The notes: generated by a model from the letters alone, not told the origin. Shown: positions 1 to 8,220, numbered from the stretch's first letter. The stretch is DNA of 64,000 nucleotides from Rhodanobacteraceae bacterium (GCA_004299555.1 SCQU01000010.1:124001-188000); one strand, 5' to 3'. Program-made: numbers and translations.

Positions 1-948
1 GTCCTGGCCCAGTACCAGCGAAACCTGGGGACGATACGCGGCCTTCTGGATTGAGACCGCTGCGTGGCCACCCTCGACCTGGTTGCGCAGGGCGAGCAGC
101 GTCGGGTTGCCGGCCGCGGCCTCGCGCTGCAGGGTCGCCAGGGGTGCCGCAGGCATCGCAGGTTCAGCCGGTGGACCGATCACGATCCCGGTGCCCTGTG
201 GCAGACCGGTCAGGATCCGGAGATATTCGCGGGCATGGTCGAGCTGGTCGCTGGCGGTGCGAACCCCGAGACGGCTGCGGTCGAAGCGCACCTGTGCGGT
301 CAGGACGTCGCTCTTGAGTACGGTTCCCTGGTCGTGACGCTTGCGTGCCATCGCAAGGTCGGACGCCGCGGCGGTCCGGGTCTTGCGCGCCACCGCCAGT
401 TGTGCGGTGGCGGCGCGCACGCCCTCGTAGGCGCGCAACACCTCCAGGATCACCGCCTGGCGCGCGGCCATGTTGCCGCTCTGGGCAGCCGCGATCGCGG
501 CGCGGGCCCGCGCGATCGTGGCGCTGAGGCGTCCGCCCGCGTACAGTGTCCACGCCAGCTGCACCCGGGTGCGGTAGTTGCTGTAGGCGCCGGGATGATC
601 GAGCGCGGTGGGCGTGACGTTGAGCGAATCGGGCCCGGCAAATTGCGCGGCGCCAAAATCGCCAAACGTGGCTCCCCGCTGGCTCAGTTTGTAGCCGAAA
701 ACGGTGAGTGGATCATCGCTCCGCGCAGCCGATTCGGCTGCGCCGAGGCGCGGCCAACGCGCGCCGGCGGCCGCGGTCGCAGCGCCATCGGCCGCCCGCA
801 ATTGACCCTGGGTCTCCTGGAGCGCAGGACTGGACGCCAGCGCGCGGTTGACCGCGTCGCGAAAGTCCAGGCGTACGGCCGTCTGTGCCGACACGCTAGC
901 GAACGGCAGTACGGCGGCAAGCAGGATCAGGGGCAGGAACCAGCGCAT
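1..948 (-). CDS. TolC-family outer-membrane efflux protein (3' part missing)
   Basis: Reading the minus strand from an ATG at 946-948 gives an open frame to the window edge, so about 316 N-terminal residues are present and the C-terminus lies outside. It starts with a Sec signal peptide (MRWFLPLILLAAVLPFASVSAQ). After that comes the helical pattern of outer-membrane efflux proteins: an early block LDFRDAVNRALASSPALQETQ, repeated Ala-rich coiled coils, and a second half beginning near TLQREAAAGNPTLLALRNQVE. TolC proteins form the outer-membrane exit duct of RND/ABC or type I export systems. It is the fourth gene of a minus-strand run behind SQR, DUF2892 and DUF302, so an HlyD-like adaptor and a pump may follow outside the window (inference). 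The family is secure; the substrate is unknown. Confidence 0.85.
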   Translation of the reverse strand, partial: MRWFLPLILLAAVLPFASVSAQTAVRLDFRDAVNRALASSPALQETQGQLRAADGAATAAAGARWPRLGAAESAARSDDPLTVFGYKLSQRGATFGDFGAAQFAGPDSLNVTPTALDHPGAYSNYRTRVQLAWTLYAGGRLSATIARARAAIAAAQSGNMAARQAVILEVLRAYEGVRAATAQLAVARKTRTAAASDLAMARKRHDQGTVLKSDVLTAQVRFDRSRLGVRTASDQLDHAREYLRILTGLPQGTGIVIGPPAEPAMPAAPLATLQREAAAGNPTLLALRNQVEGGHAAVSIQKAAYRPQVSLVLGQD

Positions 949-1089
949 GGCAATCAATCGAACGGTTCGTGGGTGGTTTGCCGTGCCCGGCGCCGCATGG
1001 CGTGCATGGCACACGGTGTGGTTGCAACGGCAGCGCAGGGGGGGGCAACGCGCGGCGGTCGCACGCCTCGCGGGATACACCGCCAGAGA

Positions 1090-1473
1090 TCAACGGGCGT
1101 CGTCGATCATGCGACGGGTCGCCTCGCCCACCTCGCGCGCAACGGCGGCCAGCGCGGGATCCGACGACAGCATCGCCAACATTTTTTCCGGCTCGATCAT
1201 GCCGATCCGGGTCTGACCGTCCTGGCGCCACACCGAGATGCGGCAGGGCAGGGCCATGTTCATGTCCATGTCAATGCCCAGCACCTGCGCCGCGGCCTTT
1301 GGGCTGCATACTTCAAACACCTTGCACTCGCCCTTGAAGTCGATGCCCTTGCTGCGCAACGTGGCACCAAGGTCATGCACATGCAGCACGCCAAACTGGT
1401 GCCGTTTCACGGCCCCATCGAGATCGGCCGTGGCCGCAGCGAAAGTCTTTTGGGATTTTGCGATGTAATACAT
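1090..1473 (-). CDS. DUF302 family protein
   Basis: A 127-residue protein with the DUF302 fold signature: an N-terminal strand MYYIAKSQKTF, then LHVHDLGATLRSKGIDF, a central CKVFEVCSPKAAAQVL and the family block MDMNMALPCRISVWRQDGQTRIG. The C-terminus is helical. There is no signal peptide or membrane segment, so it is probably cytoplasmic. The biochemical role of DUF302 is not established; members often sit near sulfur- or metal-related genes. Here it lies 39 bp downstream of DUF2892 and in the same run as sulfide:quinone oxidoreductase, which suggests a role in sulfide or reactive-sulfur handling. Three cysteines (two in the CKVFEVC stretch, one in LPCRIS) could matter for that, but this is speculation. 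Confidence 0.85.
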   Translation of the reverse strand: MYYIAKSQKTFAAATADLDGAVKRHQFGVLHVHDLGATLRSKGIDFKGECKVFEVCSPKAAAQVLGIDMDMNMALPCRISVWRQDGQTRIGMIEPEKMLAMLSSDPALAAVAREVGEATRRMIDDAR

Positions 1474-1512
1474 GGTGCAGTGTCCTCTTCCGTCGGTTGC
1501 CTGCCGGTCAGG

Positions 1513-1719
1513 TCAGGATGGGAACGCGCTGCCAGGCTTGAAACCGAGCTTGCGCAGCATGCGCGCCAGCGGGCAGAAGCCGGTGAACGAGGCCTGCAGC
1601 AGGTTGGCGCCGACGAACAGCGCCAGCAGCAGCCACCACGCGGTGAAAAAGTATGCCAGTGCGATGCTCAGGATCACCACGGTTCCGGCGAAACGCATCA
1701 CCATTCGGTCTATATTCAT
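1513..1719 (-). CDS. DUF2892 (YgaP-like transmembrane) protein
   Basis: A 68-residue inner-membrane protein with two closely spaced hydrophobic segments (about residues 9-25 and 27-43) and the family's typical N-terminus MNIDRMVMRFAGTVVIL. It ends with a TGFCPLARMLRKLGFKPG block. In other bacteria this domain is a stand-alone protein or the membrane tail of the rhodanese YgaP. It is a regular companion of SQR and BigR/YgaV-type regulators. The single cysteine in TGFCPL is common in the family. The gene lies between SQR (85 bp upstream) and DUF302 (39 bp downstream), so co-transcription is likely. The molecular role is unknown; involvement in sulfide/sulfane-sulfur metabolism is inferred from context. 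Confidence 0.85.
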   Translation of the reverse strand: MNIDRMVMRFAGTVVILSIALAYFFTAWWLLLALFVGANLLQASFTGFCPLARMLRKLGFKPGSAFPS

Positions 1720-1804
1720 GTCAAAGTCCTCTTGCGGGATGAATGGATCGGGTTGCGCTGCCCTGCGAGGTGACGATCCGCGGCTTCGGGGCGACCATCG
1801 GCGG

Positions 1805-3091
1805 TCACACGGATTCCCGGTCGGGTTTCAGCCGATCGATCCCGAATGCCTGCATCACGGCCTTCTCGTACGCGGGGTAGGCCTTGCCCTTGCGCACCTT
1901 GCGCAGGAAGTATTTCTCGTAGGCAACCTTGGCCAGGTGTACCCACCTGCCGGTCATGGCGCGGGTCACGTTGCGCGGCGGGATCTGCGGCAGGGCGACG
2001 AAGGCGAACCCCTTGTCGCCCATGTCGGCCAGGCACAGCGCATTCCAGGTGGCGCGCGCCCGGACCGGGTTGCCGGCCAGTTCGTCGCGAAGGTTCCGCG
2101 CGATCGCGGTGACCATCGATTCGATCATCAGCCCGGTCTTGGGCACGCCGACCGGCACTGGCGTCGCCTCCACCGGCGGAATGGCCACGCACACCCCGGC
2201 CGAGTACACGTTGGGGTACTTGGGGTTCCGCTGGTGCTCGTCGATCAGGATGAAGCCGCCCGGATTGACCAGCCCCTCGATGCCCTTGACGGCATCGACG
2301 CCCGCAAACGGCGGGATGAACATCGAATAGGCAAAGGGCAGCTCGTGCGTTTTTGCCACCTCGCCCGTGTCGTCGAGCTGTTCGACGCGGACCTGGCCCT
2401 GCTCGAATGACGTTACCCGCGCGTTCTCGATCCACTTGATGTGGCGCTGGCGCAATTCCGATTCGAGCAGACCCTTGGAATCACCGATGCCGCCCAGGCC
2501 CATGTGGCCGATGTACGGCTCGGAGGTCACGAAGGTCATCGGCACGCGGTCGCGAAGCTTGCGCCGGCGCAGGTCGGTATCGAGGATCATCGCGAACTCG
2601 TAGGCGGGGCCGAAGCAACTGGCGCCCTGCAGCGCGCCGACCACCACCGGACCCGGCGCCTTCAGGAATTCCTGGTAGCTGTGCCAGGCCTTCTCGGCGT
2701 GTGGCCCGGTGCATACCGACTGGCTGAAGCCTTCCGGCCCGGCGCCGGGCACGCGCTCGAAGGCCAGGCGCGGTCCGGTGGTGATCACCAGGTAGTCGTA
2801 ATCGACGCTGCTGCCATCGACGAGGTCGATGCGGTTGGCTTCGGGCACCACCTTGCGCGCGGGGGTCGGCACGAAACGCATGTTGTGCGATTGGACCGGC
2901 CGCGTGACGTCTACCCGGATCTCGTCGGGTTTGCGCCAGCCCACCGCCAGCCAGGGATTGGACGGTGTGAAGTTGAAGACCGGCCCCTCGCCGACCAGCG
3001 TGATCTGGTGCTCCCTGCCGAGGGCTTCCCGAATCTCGTAGGCGGCCGACATGCCGCCCATGCCTGCTCCGAGAATGACGATGTTGGCCAT
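1805..3091 (-). CDS. sqr: Sulfide:quinone oxidoreductase (SQR)
   Basis: FAD-dependent membrane-associated enzyme that oxidises sulfide to sulfane sulfur/polysulfide and passes electrons to the quinone pool. The 428-residue length is typical. The FAD site is at the N-terminus (IVILGAGMGGMSAAYEI, residues 4-20). Three cysteines sit where SQR catalytic cysteines are expected: C127 (SVCTGPHAE), C159 (QGASCFGPAYEF) and C353 (NALCLADMGDKGF). The QGASCFGPAYEF and LADMGD blocks are close to those of Acidithiobacillus-type SQR. The C-terminal half carries the NPKYPNVYSAGVCVAIPP and PKTGLMIESM blocks. It is the first gene of a probable operon with DUF2892, DUF302 and TolC, divergent from the ArsR/BigR-like regulator. 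The intergenic region holds a regulator palindrome and an FNR-like box. Confidence 0.93.
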   Translation of the reverse strand: MANIVILGAGMGGMSAAYEIREALGREHQITLVGEGPVFNFTPSNPWLAVGWRKPDEIRVDVTRPVQSHNMRFVPTPARKVVPEANRIDLVDGSSVDYDYLVITTGPRLAFERVPGAGPEGFSQSVCTGPHAEKAWHSYQEFLKAPGPVVVGALQGASCFGPAYEFAMILDTDLRRRKLRDRVPMTFVTSEPYIGHMGLGGIGDSKGLLESELRQRHIKWIENARVTSFEQGQVRVEQLDDTGEVAKTHELPFAYSMFIPPFAGVDAVKGIEGLVNPGGFILIDEHQRNPKYPNVYSAGVCVAIPPVEATPVPVGVPKTGLMIESMVTAIARNLRDELAGNPVRARATWNALCLADMGDKGFAFVALPQIPPRNVTRAMTGRWVHLAKVAYEKYFLRKVRKGKAYPAYEKAVMQAFGIDRLKPDRESV

Positions 3092-3150
3092 GGCCGTGCG
3101 TCCTCTGGTGGGGGTCGTGCCCAGGCTGCACCCGGGCGCGGAACCCGTTT

Positions 3151-3164
3151 TTGACTACCGTCAA
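3151..3164. promoter_or_regulatory. FNR/Anr-type box before sqr
   Basis: TTGACTACCGTCAA is a perfect 5+4+5 inverted repeat matching the FNR-family consensus TTGAT-N4-ATCAA at 8 of 10 positions. It ends 60 bp before the sqr start codon, a position compatible with activation near -41 of an sqr promoter. It lies between sqr and the BigR-like palindrome, so both regulators could act on one promoter. Identified by eye only. Confidence 0.5.
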
Positions 3165-3176
3165 GCAAAACATTAT

Positions 3177-3190
3177 TTAGTATTTACTAA
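3177..3190. promoter_or_regulatory. Probable operator of the BigR/SqrR-like repressor
   Basis: TTAGTA-TT-TACTAA is a perfect 6+2+6 palindrome in a strikingly AT-rich patch (about 3166-3195) of an otherwise GC-rich sequence, midway between the divergent sqr and arsR-type genes. ArsR-family repressors of the BigR/YgaV/SqrR group bind AT-rich palindromes overlapping such divergent promoters. It is therefore the natural operator for the adjacent regulator, controlling both itself and the sqr run. Confidence 0.6.
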
Positions 3191-3261
3191 TGTAGTGACA
3201 GCTTATTGAGAAGAACGTACAATGTCAACCACCCCGTTGGAGGATTCCGGTCATCGACATC

Positions 3262-3642
3262 ATGGGTACGCGTCTCGGGTTCGACGTCGCCGCGATGGAG
3301 GCGCAGGCCGACGAAGCCTCGCGCCTGCTGAAGGCGCTGGCCAATCCGCAGCGCCTGCGCGTATTGTGCCTGCTGGTCGGCAGCGAGCTGACGGTCGGCC
3401 AGCTCAACGCACACCTTCCCGAACTCTCGCAGTCGGCGCTGTCGCAGCACCTGGCGAAGCTGCGCGAGGAAGGCCTGGTCGAAACCCGCCGCGAAGCGCA
3501 GCAGATCTGGTACCGGCTGGCCGAAGGGCCGGCCTATCGCCTGATCGGTACGCTGCACGAGATCTATTGCGGGGTACCGAACAGCGCCGGCAAGTCCCGG
3601 TCACGCCGGACGGCGCGTGGGCGCCGTATCGGCAGGAAGTGA
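3262..3642 (+). CDS. ArsR-family persulfide-type repressor (BigR/YgaV/SqrR-like)
   Basis: A 126-residue winged-helix regulator. The DNA-binding core spans about residues 18-85 (LLKALANPQRLRVLCLLVG, then ELSQSALSQHLAKLREEGLV, then RREAQQIWYRL). Two cysteines, C36 (VLCLL) and C103 (IYCGV), are placed like the redox pair that forms a (poly)sulfide link in SqrR/BigR; classical arsenic-sensing cysteines are absent. The C-terminal Arg/Lys-rich tail (residues 111-126) is an extension. It is divergent from sqr with a perfect palindrome between, so it is most likely a sulfane-sulfur-responsive repressor of the sqr run and of itself. The ATG at 3262 was chosen because it begins just before the family's conserved region. 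A GGAGG lies 18 bp upstream, further than ideal. Confidence 0.85.
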   Translation: MGTRLGFDVAAMEAQADEASRLLKALANPQRLRVLCLLVGSELTVGQLNAHLPELSQSALSQHLAKLREEGLVETRREAQQIWYRLAEGPAYRLIGTLHEIYCGVPNSAGKSRSRRTARGRRIGRK

Positions 3643-4043
3643 CCAGGCGCCGGCAAGGATGCAGCCAGCCCGGCACCCGTACCGCGGCGCCATTCGGGCG
3701 TCCGCTGCGCAGGCGGCGGTACCTGCGCCGCTCCGTTGGGTCAGGGGTTGCACTTCAAAATTGCACCCACCCCGGTTCGGTGCCGTTGCGCCGCGGCAAG
3801 GTGATTTCCGGCATTTCGCGCACGGCCTGACCAGCATCAAAGACCGCCCTGTCCGCCGCATCTAGAGTCACCTTGCAGCACGTCTGGCGGGCAGACGCAT
3901 ACGGTGTGGGGCGGGCGTCGTGGGCATCGGTGCGCCGGCGCGCTACGCCACCACCGGTGCGACGCGAACGCCGCTGGCCATTGCCCAACCGCGTCGCTGC
4001 ATGGGTCGTTTCCGGCATTGTGCCGCTTGCGGTGGTCAGCATC
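3643..4043 (+). other. Intergenic region, no convincing gene
   Basis: About 400 bp between the ArsR-type regulator and the ferrochelatase. An open frame continuous with the ferrochelatase runs back to 3873, but its translation is Arg/Trp-rich and unlike the family, so it is not taken as coding. A weak FNR-like repeat CTGACCAGCATCAA (8/10) is at 3827-3840, about 200 bp before the ferrochelatase start. Presumably the region holds the promoter of the haem cluster. Confidence 0.5.
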
Positions 4044-5000
4044 ATGCATCCTCAGAACGAAACCACTGGTCTGCTGGTCATGGCGTACGGGACACCGCAC
4101 ACGCTCCAGGACCTGCGGGCCTACTACACCCACATTCGGCACGGACGCGAACCCTCGGAAGCGCTGCAAGAACAGCTGCAGAACCGCTACTTCGCGATTG
4201 GCGGCGGTTCGCCGTTGAACCGGATCACCGCGGAGCAGGCGGCGCAGCTGACCGCGGACTTGAGCCGGCGGTTCCCGGCACAAGACTTCAGATCCTACAT
4301 TGGCTTCAAGCACACCGCGCCCTTCATCGAGGAAGCGGTGGCCCGGATGCACGCGGATGGTATCCACAAGGGCGTAGCGCTGGTCATGGCACCGCACTAT
4401 TCGGCGTTCAGTGTGCGTGCGTACCGCGAGCGGGTGACGCGGGCGGCCGCACCATTGGGGTGGCCGCGGCTCGTTACCGTCGACGCCTGGTACCGGCAAC
4501 CGAAGTTCATCGGCTACTGGGCCCGATGCATCAGCGTGGCCCTGCAGGCGCTGCAGCCGGACGACCGGCGCCACGCCGCAGTCATTTTCTCGGCCCACAG
4601 CCTGCCGGCGCGCATCCTCGTTGAAAGCGACCCGTACGTGCAGCAAGTCACGGAAAGCGCGCAACTGATCGCGGCCGCAGCCGGCCTGGACACCTACGCG
4701 ATCGGTTGGCAAAGCGCCGGACGGACGCCCGATCCGTGGATCGGGCCGGACGTACGCGAGGTGACGCGAAACCTCTGGAATACGCGGCAGCAGCGCACCT
4801 TCATCTATTGCCCCATCGGGTTTGTCGCCGATCACCTCGAGGTCCTCTACGACAACGACGTGGAGTGTCGCGCGGTGGTGGAGGAATTGGGCGGCGCCTA
4901 CGTGCGGCCACCCATGCCAAACATCCATCCATTGTTCATTGCCGCGCTTGCCGATGCGGTGGCAGAGGCGCTGGATCGCGTCGCGAGCGTTCCGGCTTGA
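4044..5000 (+). CDS. cpfC: Coproporphyrin III ferrochelatase (Gram-positive type)
   Basis: Inserts Fe2+ into coproporphyrin III to make coproheme. The 318 residues match the monomeric Bacillus HemH/CpfC pattern. The N-terminus reads LLVMAYGTP, placing a tyrosine (Y15) where CpfC has its axial tyrosine; protoporphyrin ferrochelatases have NLGTP there. It continues YYTHIRHGREP, then the catalytic histidine in SAHSLP (H185), WQSAGRTPDPWIGPDV, and the metal-binding glutamate in VADHLEVLYDND (E266). The start is the ATG at 4044 because homology begins a few residues later; upstream in-frame sequence is not family-like. The stop overlaps the next gene (TTGA). Together with CgoX and ChdC it defines the coproporphyrin-dependent haem route. 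Confidence 0.92.
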   Translation: MHPQNETTGLLVMAYGTPHTLQDLRAYYTHIRHGREPSEALQEQLQNRYFAIGGGSPLNRITAEQAAQLTADLSRRFPAQDFRSYIGFKHTAPFIEEAVARMHADGIHKGVALVMAPHYSAFSVRAYRERVTRAAAPLGWPRLVTVDAWYRQPKFIGYWARCISVALQALQPDDRRHAAVIFSAHSLPARILVESDPYVQQVTESAQLIAAAAGLDTYAIGWQSAGRTPDPWIGPDVREVTRNLWNTRQQRTFIYCPIGFVADHLEVLYDNDVECRAVVEELGGAYVRPPMPNIHPLFIAALADAVAEALDRVASVPA

Positions 5001-6472
5001 GCGCGGGTTGCCCCCACGTGGTCGTGGTCGGCGGCGGCGCCACGGGCCTCGCCGCCGCGTTTTATCTGCAGCACCCGGATGCGGCGGCAAGCGGCAGGGC
5101 GGACGGGTTGCGGGTGACGGTACTGGAAGCGGCCGCCCACCCCGGCGGCAGCGTCCAGACCCTGGAGCGTCGCGGTTGCGTGATCGAAGCGGGGCCCGAT
5201 TCATTGCTCTTGCGCGGTGAAGCACTGCGATCGCTGGTACGGGCGACCGACCTCGCGGGCCGCATCGTGGCGCCGCGATCCCTGTCGACGTATGTGTACC
5301 GCAGCGGCAAGCTGCACCGCTTTCCGGCGGGGACGGTGCTTGGCGTGCCCGCCCGGGTGCTGCCGTTCCTGCGCACGCGGCTGGTCAGCCCGGCGGGCAA
5401 GCTGCGGGCGCTCTGGGACTTCCTGCGCCGCGATGTGCAAATGACCGGTGATGAAGCAGTCGGTACGTTCTTGCGGCGCCGGCTTGGGGATGCGGTGGTC
5501 GATGGCCTGGTGGCGCCCCTGCTCGAGGAAATCCACAACGGCGATATCGACCGCATGAGCCTGCTGGCAACGTCACCGTTCTTCCTCAAGGTCCGGGGGG
5601 CGCATCGAAGCCTGCTGTTCGGCGCCCGGGCGACGCTTGCCGCACGCCTTGGAGCTGGCGGCGCGGATGAAGATGCGACGCGGCGCGCCGGCCCTGTTTC
5701 ATTCGCGGCGGGAATGCAGTCACTGATCGAGGGTATCGTCGCGCAGTTGCCGTCGGGAACGGTGCATACCCACGCGGCCGTTCAGGCGATCACCCGATGT
5801 GGAGACCAGTACCAGGTCACCGTGGCCGGGGGCGCCGCGATTCATGCCGACGCGGTCATCCTGGCCGTACCCGCTCCGGGCGCCCGGGCAATCCTGGGCC
5901 TTGCCGAAGACTTCGGTCCGCTCGGGCAGGCTTCGCCGCGGCACACGACGCTGGTGACGTTGGGGCTTCGCACGGACGAGATTGACCCGTGGCTGCCCGG
6001 AACCGGGGTATTGGTGCCGCCCACGTCCGGTTGCACGCTCAGCGCGTGCAGCTGGTCGCACCTCAAGTGGCCACACGTCGCGCCGCCGGGCCAGGCGTTG
6101 CTGCGGTGTTATGTGCGCGACACGGACGAGGGCCCGACATTGCGCCCGCCCGACGACGTGATCGCGGAGCGTGCGCGTCAGGATCTGGAGCGGATCCTGG
6201 GCATCCGCGTCAACCCGGAATTTCACGTCGTTACCCACTGCGCGCGCGGGATTTCCAGCTACGCGGTGGGCCACCTGGCGGACGTTCGGCAAGCCCGCAG
6301 CCTGGTTGCCGCGCGGTATCCACGGGTCGTGCTTGCCGGCGCCTCGTATGCCGGTGTCGCGATCCCCGACTGTGTGGAACAGGGGCGCACTGCCGCGCGC
6401 CAGGCCATCGCCGAACTGGAATCCCCGGGTCTGGCCGCCCGGCACGCAGCGGCCGGTGCCTGCGTGGCGTGA
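4997..6472 (+). CDS. cgoX: Coproporphyrinogen III oxidase, HemY/CgoX type
   Basis: FAD enzyme that oxidises coproporphyrinogen III to coproporphyrin III with O2, one step before the ferrochelatase (HemY-family proteins can also take protoporphyrinogen). About 491 residues. The N-terminal dinucleotide motif is VVVVGGGATGLAAAF, followed by the family blocks AAAHPGGSVQTLERRGCVIEAGPDSLL and PLLEEIHNGDIDRMSL. Near the C-terminus are HLADVRQARSLVA and VVLAGASYAGVAIPDCVEQG. No ATG lies near the expected N-terminus. The TTG at 4997 (TTGA overlap with the cpfC stop) is preferred as translationally coupled; the GTG at 5018 is an alternative. It sits directly behind cpfC, as in Gram-positive haem operons, which supports CgoX over a protoporphyrinogen oxidase. 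Confidence 0.88.
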   Translation: MSAGCPHVVVVGGGATGLAAAFYLQHPDAAASGRADGLRVTVLEAAAHPGGSVQTLERRGCVIEAGPDSLLLRGEALRSLVRATDLAGRIVAPRSLSTYVYRSGKLHRFPAGTVLGVPARVLPFLRTRLVSPAGKLRALWDFLRRDVQMTGDEAVGTFLRRRLGDAVVDGLVAPLLEEIHNGDIDRMSLLATSPFFLKVRGAHRSLLFGARATLAARLGAGGADEDATRRAGPVSFAAGMQSLIEGIVAQLPSGTVHTHAAVQAITRCGDQYQVTVAGGAAIHADAVILAVPAPGARAILGLAEDFGPLGQASPRHTTLVTLGLRTDEIDPWLPGTGVLVPPTSGCTLSACSWSHLKWPHVAPPGQALLRCYVRDTDEGPTLRPPDDVIAERARQDLERILGIRVNPEFHVVTHCARGISSYAVGHLADVRQARSLVAARYPRVVLAGASYAGVAIPDCVEQGRTAARQAIAELESPGLAARHAAAGACVA

Positions 6473-6601
6473 ACCGGTGCGTGCAGCAACGCACCGCGAG
6501 AAGCCGCGAACCTGACTCGCGTCAATCGCTGCGGGATACACCAGCCCTAAACTCTGCCGCGTCGCCGGCGCACCTGTTCCCGGCCGAAGGGTCCACTTGG
6601 T

Positions 6602-7099
6602 ATGTCTACGTTGATTTCCAACCTCGGTAAAACGCGCCTGGAACTGCTCGCCCGCCTGGAGCAGATGCCGCAGACCCGTCTGGACGAGCCGCTACCCAAC
6701 CACACCTGGAGCGTAAGCGACGTCGTACGCCACCTTCATGGTGCCGAGAAGGAACTCGTTGCGACCGTATTGGATTCGCTGTCGAATACGCGCGATCCCG
6801 TGCCCGAACGCGACTTGTCCCACGCGATTTCAGATTACGAAGCGGCCCACCCCTGTCAAACCGCGGCACCGGCGGCAACGACGCGCGCGGAACTGGTGGC
6901 GCTGCTCGGAGAGTCGAGGTTTGCGCACTTGCAGCATCTGTTCAACAAGGTGCATGAAGAAGACTTGCTCGCGAAGTCCGTCGAGCATCCGGTGTTTGGC
7001 CCGGTGAGCCTGAAAAACCTGATCGATTTCATTTGGATCCACGAAGCGTATCACCTGGCCCAGATTCCGGTTCCGGCCGTCCCGGCAGCTGCCCGGTGA
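6602..7099 (+). CDS. DinB-superfamily protein
   Basis: A 165-residue four-helix-bundle protein of the DinB/YfiT type. Three putative metal-binding histidines follow the family layout: H44/H46 in VVRHLHGAEKEL, and H147 and H151 in FIWIHEAYHLAQI near the C-terminus. An early WSVSDVVRHL block and a late VSLKNLIDFIWIHEAYH block are the DinB_2 signatures. DinB proteins are divalent-metal-binding and some are thiol-dependent transferases; the substrate here cannot be told. It lies inside the haem cluster between cgoX (129 bp) and chdC (269 bp), so a role linked to haem or thiol metabolism is possible but unproven. A GAAGG lies about 12 bp before the ATG. Confidence 0.8.
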   Translation: MSTLISNLGKTRLELLARLEQMPQTRLDEPLPNHTWSVSDVVRHLHGAEKELVATVLDSLSNTRDPVPERDLSHAISDYEAAHPCQTAAPAATTRAELVALLGESRFAHLQHLFNKVHEEDLLAKSVEHPVFGPVSLKNLIDFIWIHEAYHLAQIPVPAVPAAAR

Positions 7100-7368
7100 A
7101 CCTGCAGGGGCCGGACGGCGCACGGAGACTTCGCCGACGGCCAGTGTGTCCGTGGAGCACACGGCCGGCCAGCATGCTGTCACATCAAACCCGTCTTGCC
7201 ATCCACGGCGAGCGTGGGTGCGTGCCCGCCGGGTCGAGCCGCGCCATCGGGCGCGGCCGGCCGGGCTGCCGTGGCAACTCCGCGCCATTTGCGGTGCATG
7301 GCGGCCGCTAGTAGTGGATTTTGCAGCATCGACCAACCGTTCAGTTCGCAGCAACCAGAGGGCGTGAA

Positions 7369-8037
7369 ATGCAGGAACAGTTTACGTGCCACCTTGCCGT
7401 CAAGTTCACCGCCGCGTGGCAGCAGCTCGACAAATCGCGGCGTAGCAGCGTAACGCACGCGGCAGTGGCCATTTTCGATTCGTTCAAGGATCGGGTAGGA
7501 CTGCGCGGTACCTATGTGGTCCAGGGCTTCCAGGGCCATACGGACCTGCTGTTCTGGATGTTTGCCGACCATTTTGACGACATCCAGGACCTTCAGCTTG
7601 AATTGCGCCGTGCGGAGCTGGGCAATTACATCGACATCCCGCACGCATTCACGGGCGTGACCAAGCCATTCGAATTTTCGACTCACCCGACTTCGTTTGC
7701 AGTGGGAATGACACCGCGCAAATACCTGTGCTTTTATCCATTCATTCGCAAGCCGGAATACTATTTGTTGCCCAAATGGGAGCGCAAGGCACTGATCACC
7801 GACCATGGTGACATCGGTCACGCGTTTGTCCCGGACATTCTGACCAATGGTGTATACGGATTCGGATTGGGCGATTACGAGTGGCTGTTGACCTTCGAAA
7901 CCAATGATCTCGGTCGCCTGGTGGATTGTGTCCGCAAGTTGCGTGAATCCAAATCGCGCCTGTATATGCAGGATGAGCACCCGTTCATTGTTGGCCGGTA
8001 CTTTCCGCTCGCCGACGCGTTGTCGCAGTACGTGTGA
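7369..8037 (+). CDS. chdC: Coproheme decarboxylase (HemQ/ChdC)
   Basis: Decarboxylates coproheme with peroxide as oxidant to yield haem b, the last step of the coproporphyrin-dependent pathway. The 222-residue protein has the chlorite-dismutase-family fold. Conserved blocks are YLCFYPFIRKPEYYLLPKWE, with the catalytic tyrosine at Y123 (FYP), and ITDHGDIG, with the proximal haem histidine H146. Further on are LGDYEWLLTFETNDLGRLVD and PFIVGRYFPL near the C-terminus. LGDYEW and the (I/V)VD...LR pattern resemble actinobacterial ChdC more than Firmicutes HemQ. The start is set at ATG 7369 (GAGGG about 8 bp upstream); an upstream in-frame ATG at 7321 adds 16 unrelated residues. Chlorite dismutase activity is unlikely because the sequence follows the decarboxylase pattern and two partner enzymes are next door. 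Confidence 0.9.
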   Translation: MQEQFTCHLAVKFTAAWQQLDKSRRSSVTHAAVAIFDSFKDRVGLRGTYVVQGFQGHTDLLFWMFADHFDDIQDLQLELRRAELGNYIDIPHAFTGVTKPFEFSTHPTSFAVGMTPRKYLCFYPFIRKPEYYLLPKWERKALITDHGDIGHAFVPDILTNGVYGFGLGDYEWLLTFETNDLGRLVDCVRKLRESKSRLYMQDEHPFIVGRYFPLADALSQYV

Positions 8038-8220
8038 GCAAGCCGGGCAGGGCCGGGCCGCTGAATGCCGGCACGCGTGCAGCCTCCACGCGTACCGGTC
8101 GACCCAACCTTGCGGGCATCGAGGCGGGCATCGCTTCGACGCGGGACCGCTTGTTTCCGCACCCGTCCGATTCACTTGATCCAGGGCATCGCTGGAATAG
8201 GCGATAACGCGATACATTCG

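Noticed and set aside
64-1773. 569-codon plus-strand frame at the left edge
   Set aside because: The minus strand carries TolC, DUF302 and DUF2892 in the same interval with clear family features.
3873-4043. N-terminal extension of the ferrochelatase
   Set aside because: In-frame but Arg/Trp-rich and unlike any CpfC; homology and the ATG at 4044 define the start.
7369-8037. Chlorite dismutase assignment
   Set aside because: The sequence follows the coproheme decarboxylase pattern, and the neighbouring CpfC and CgoX supply the pathway context.
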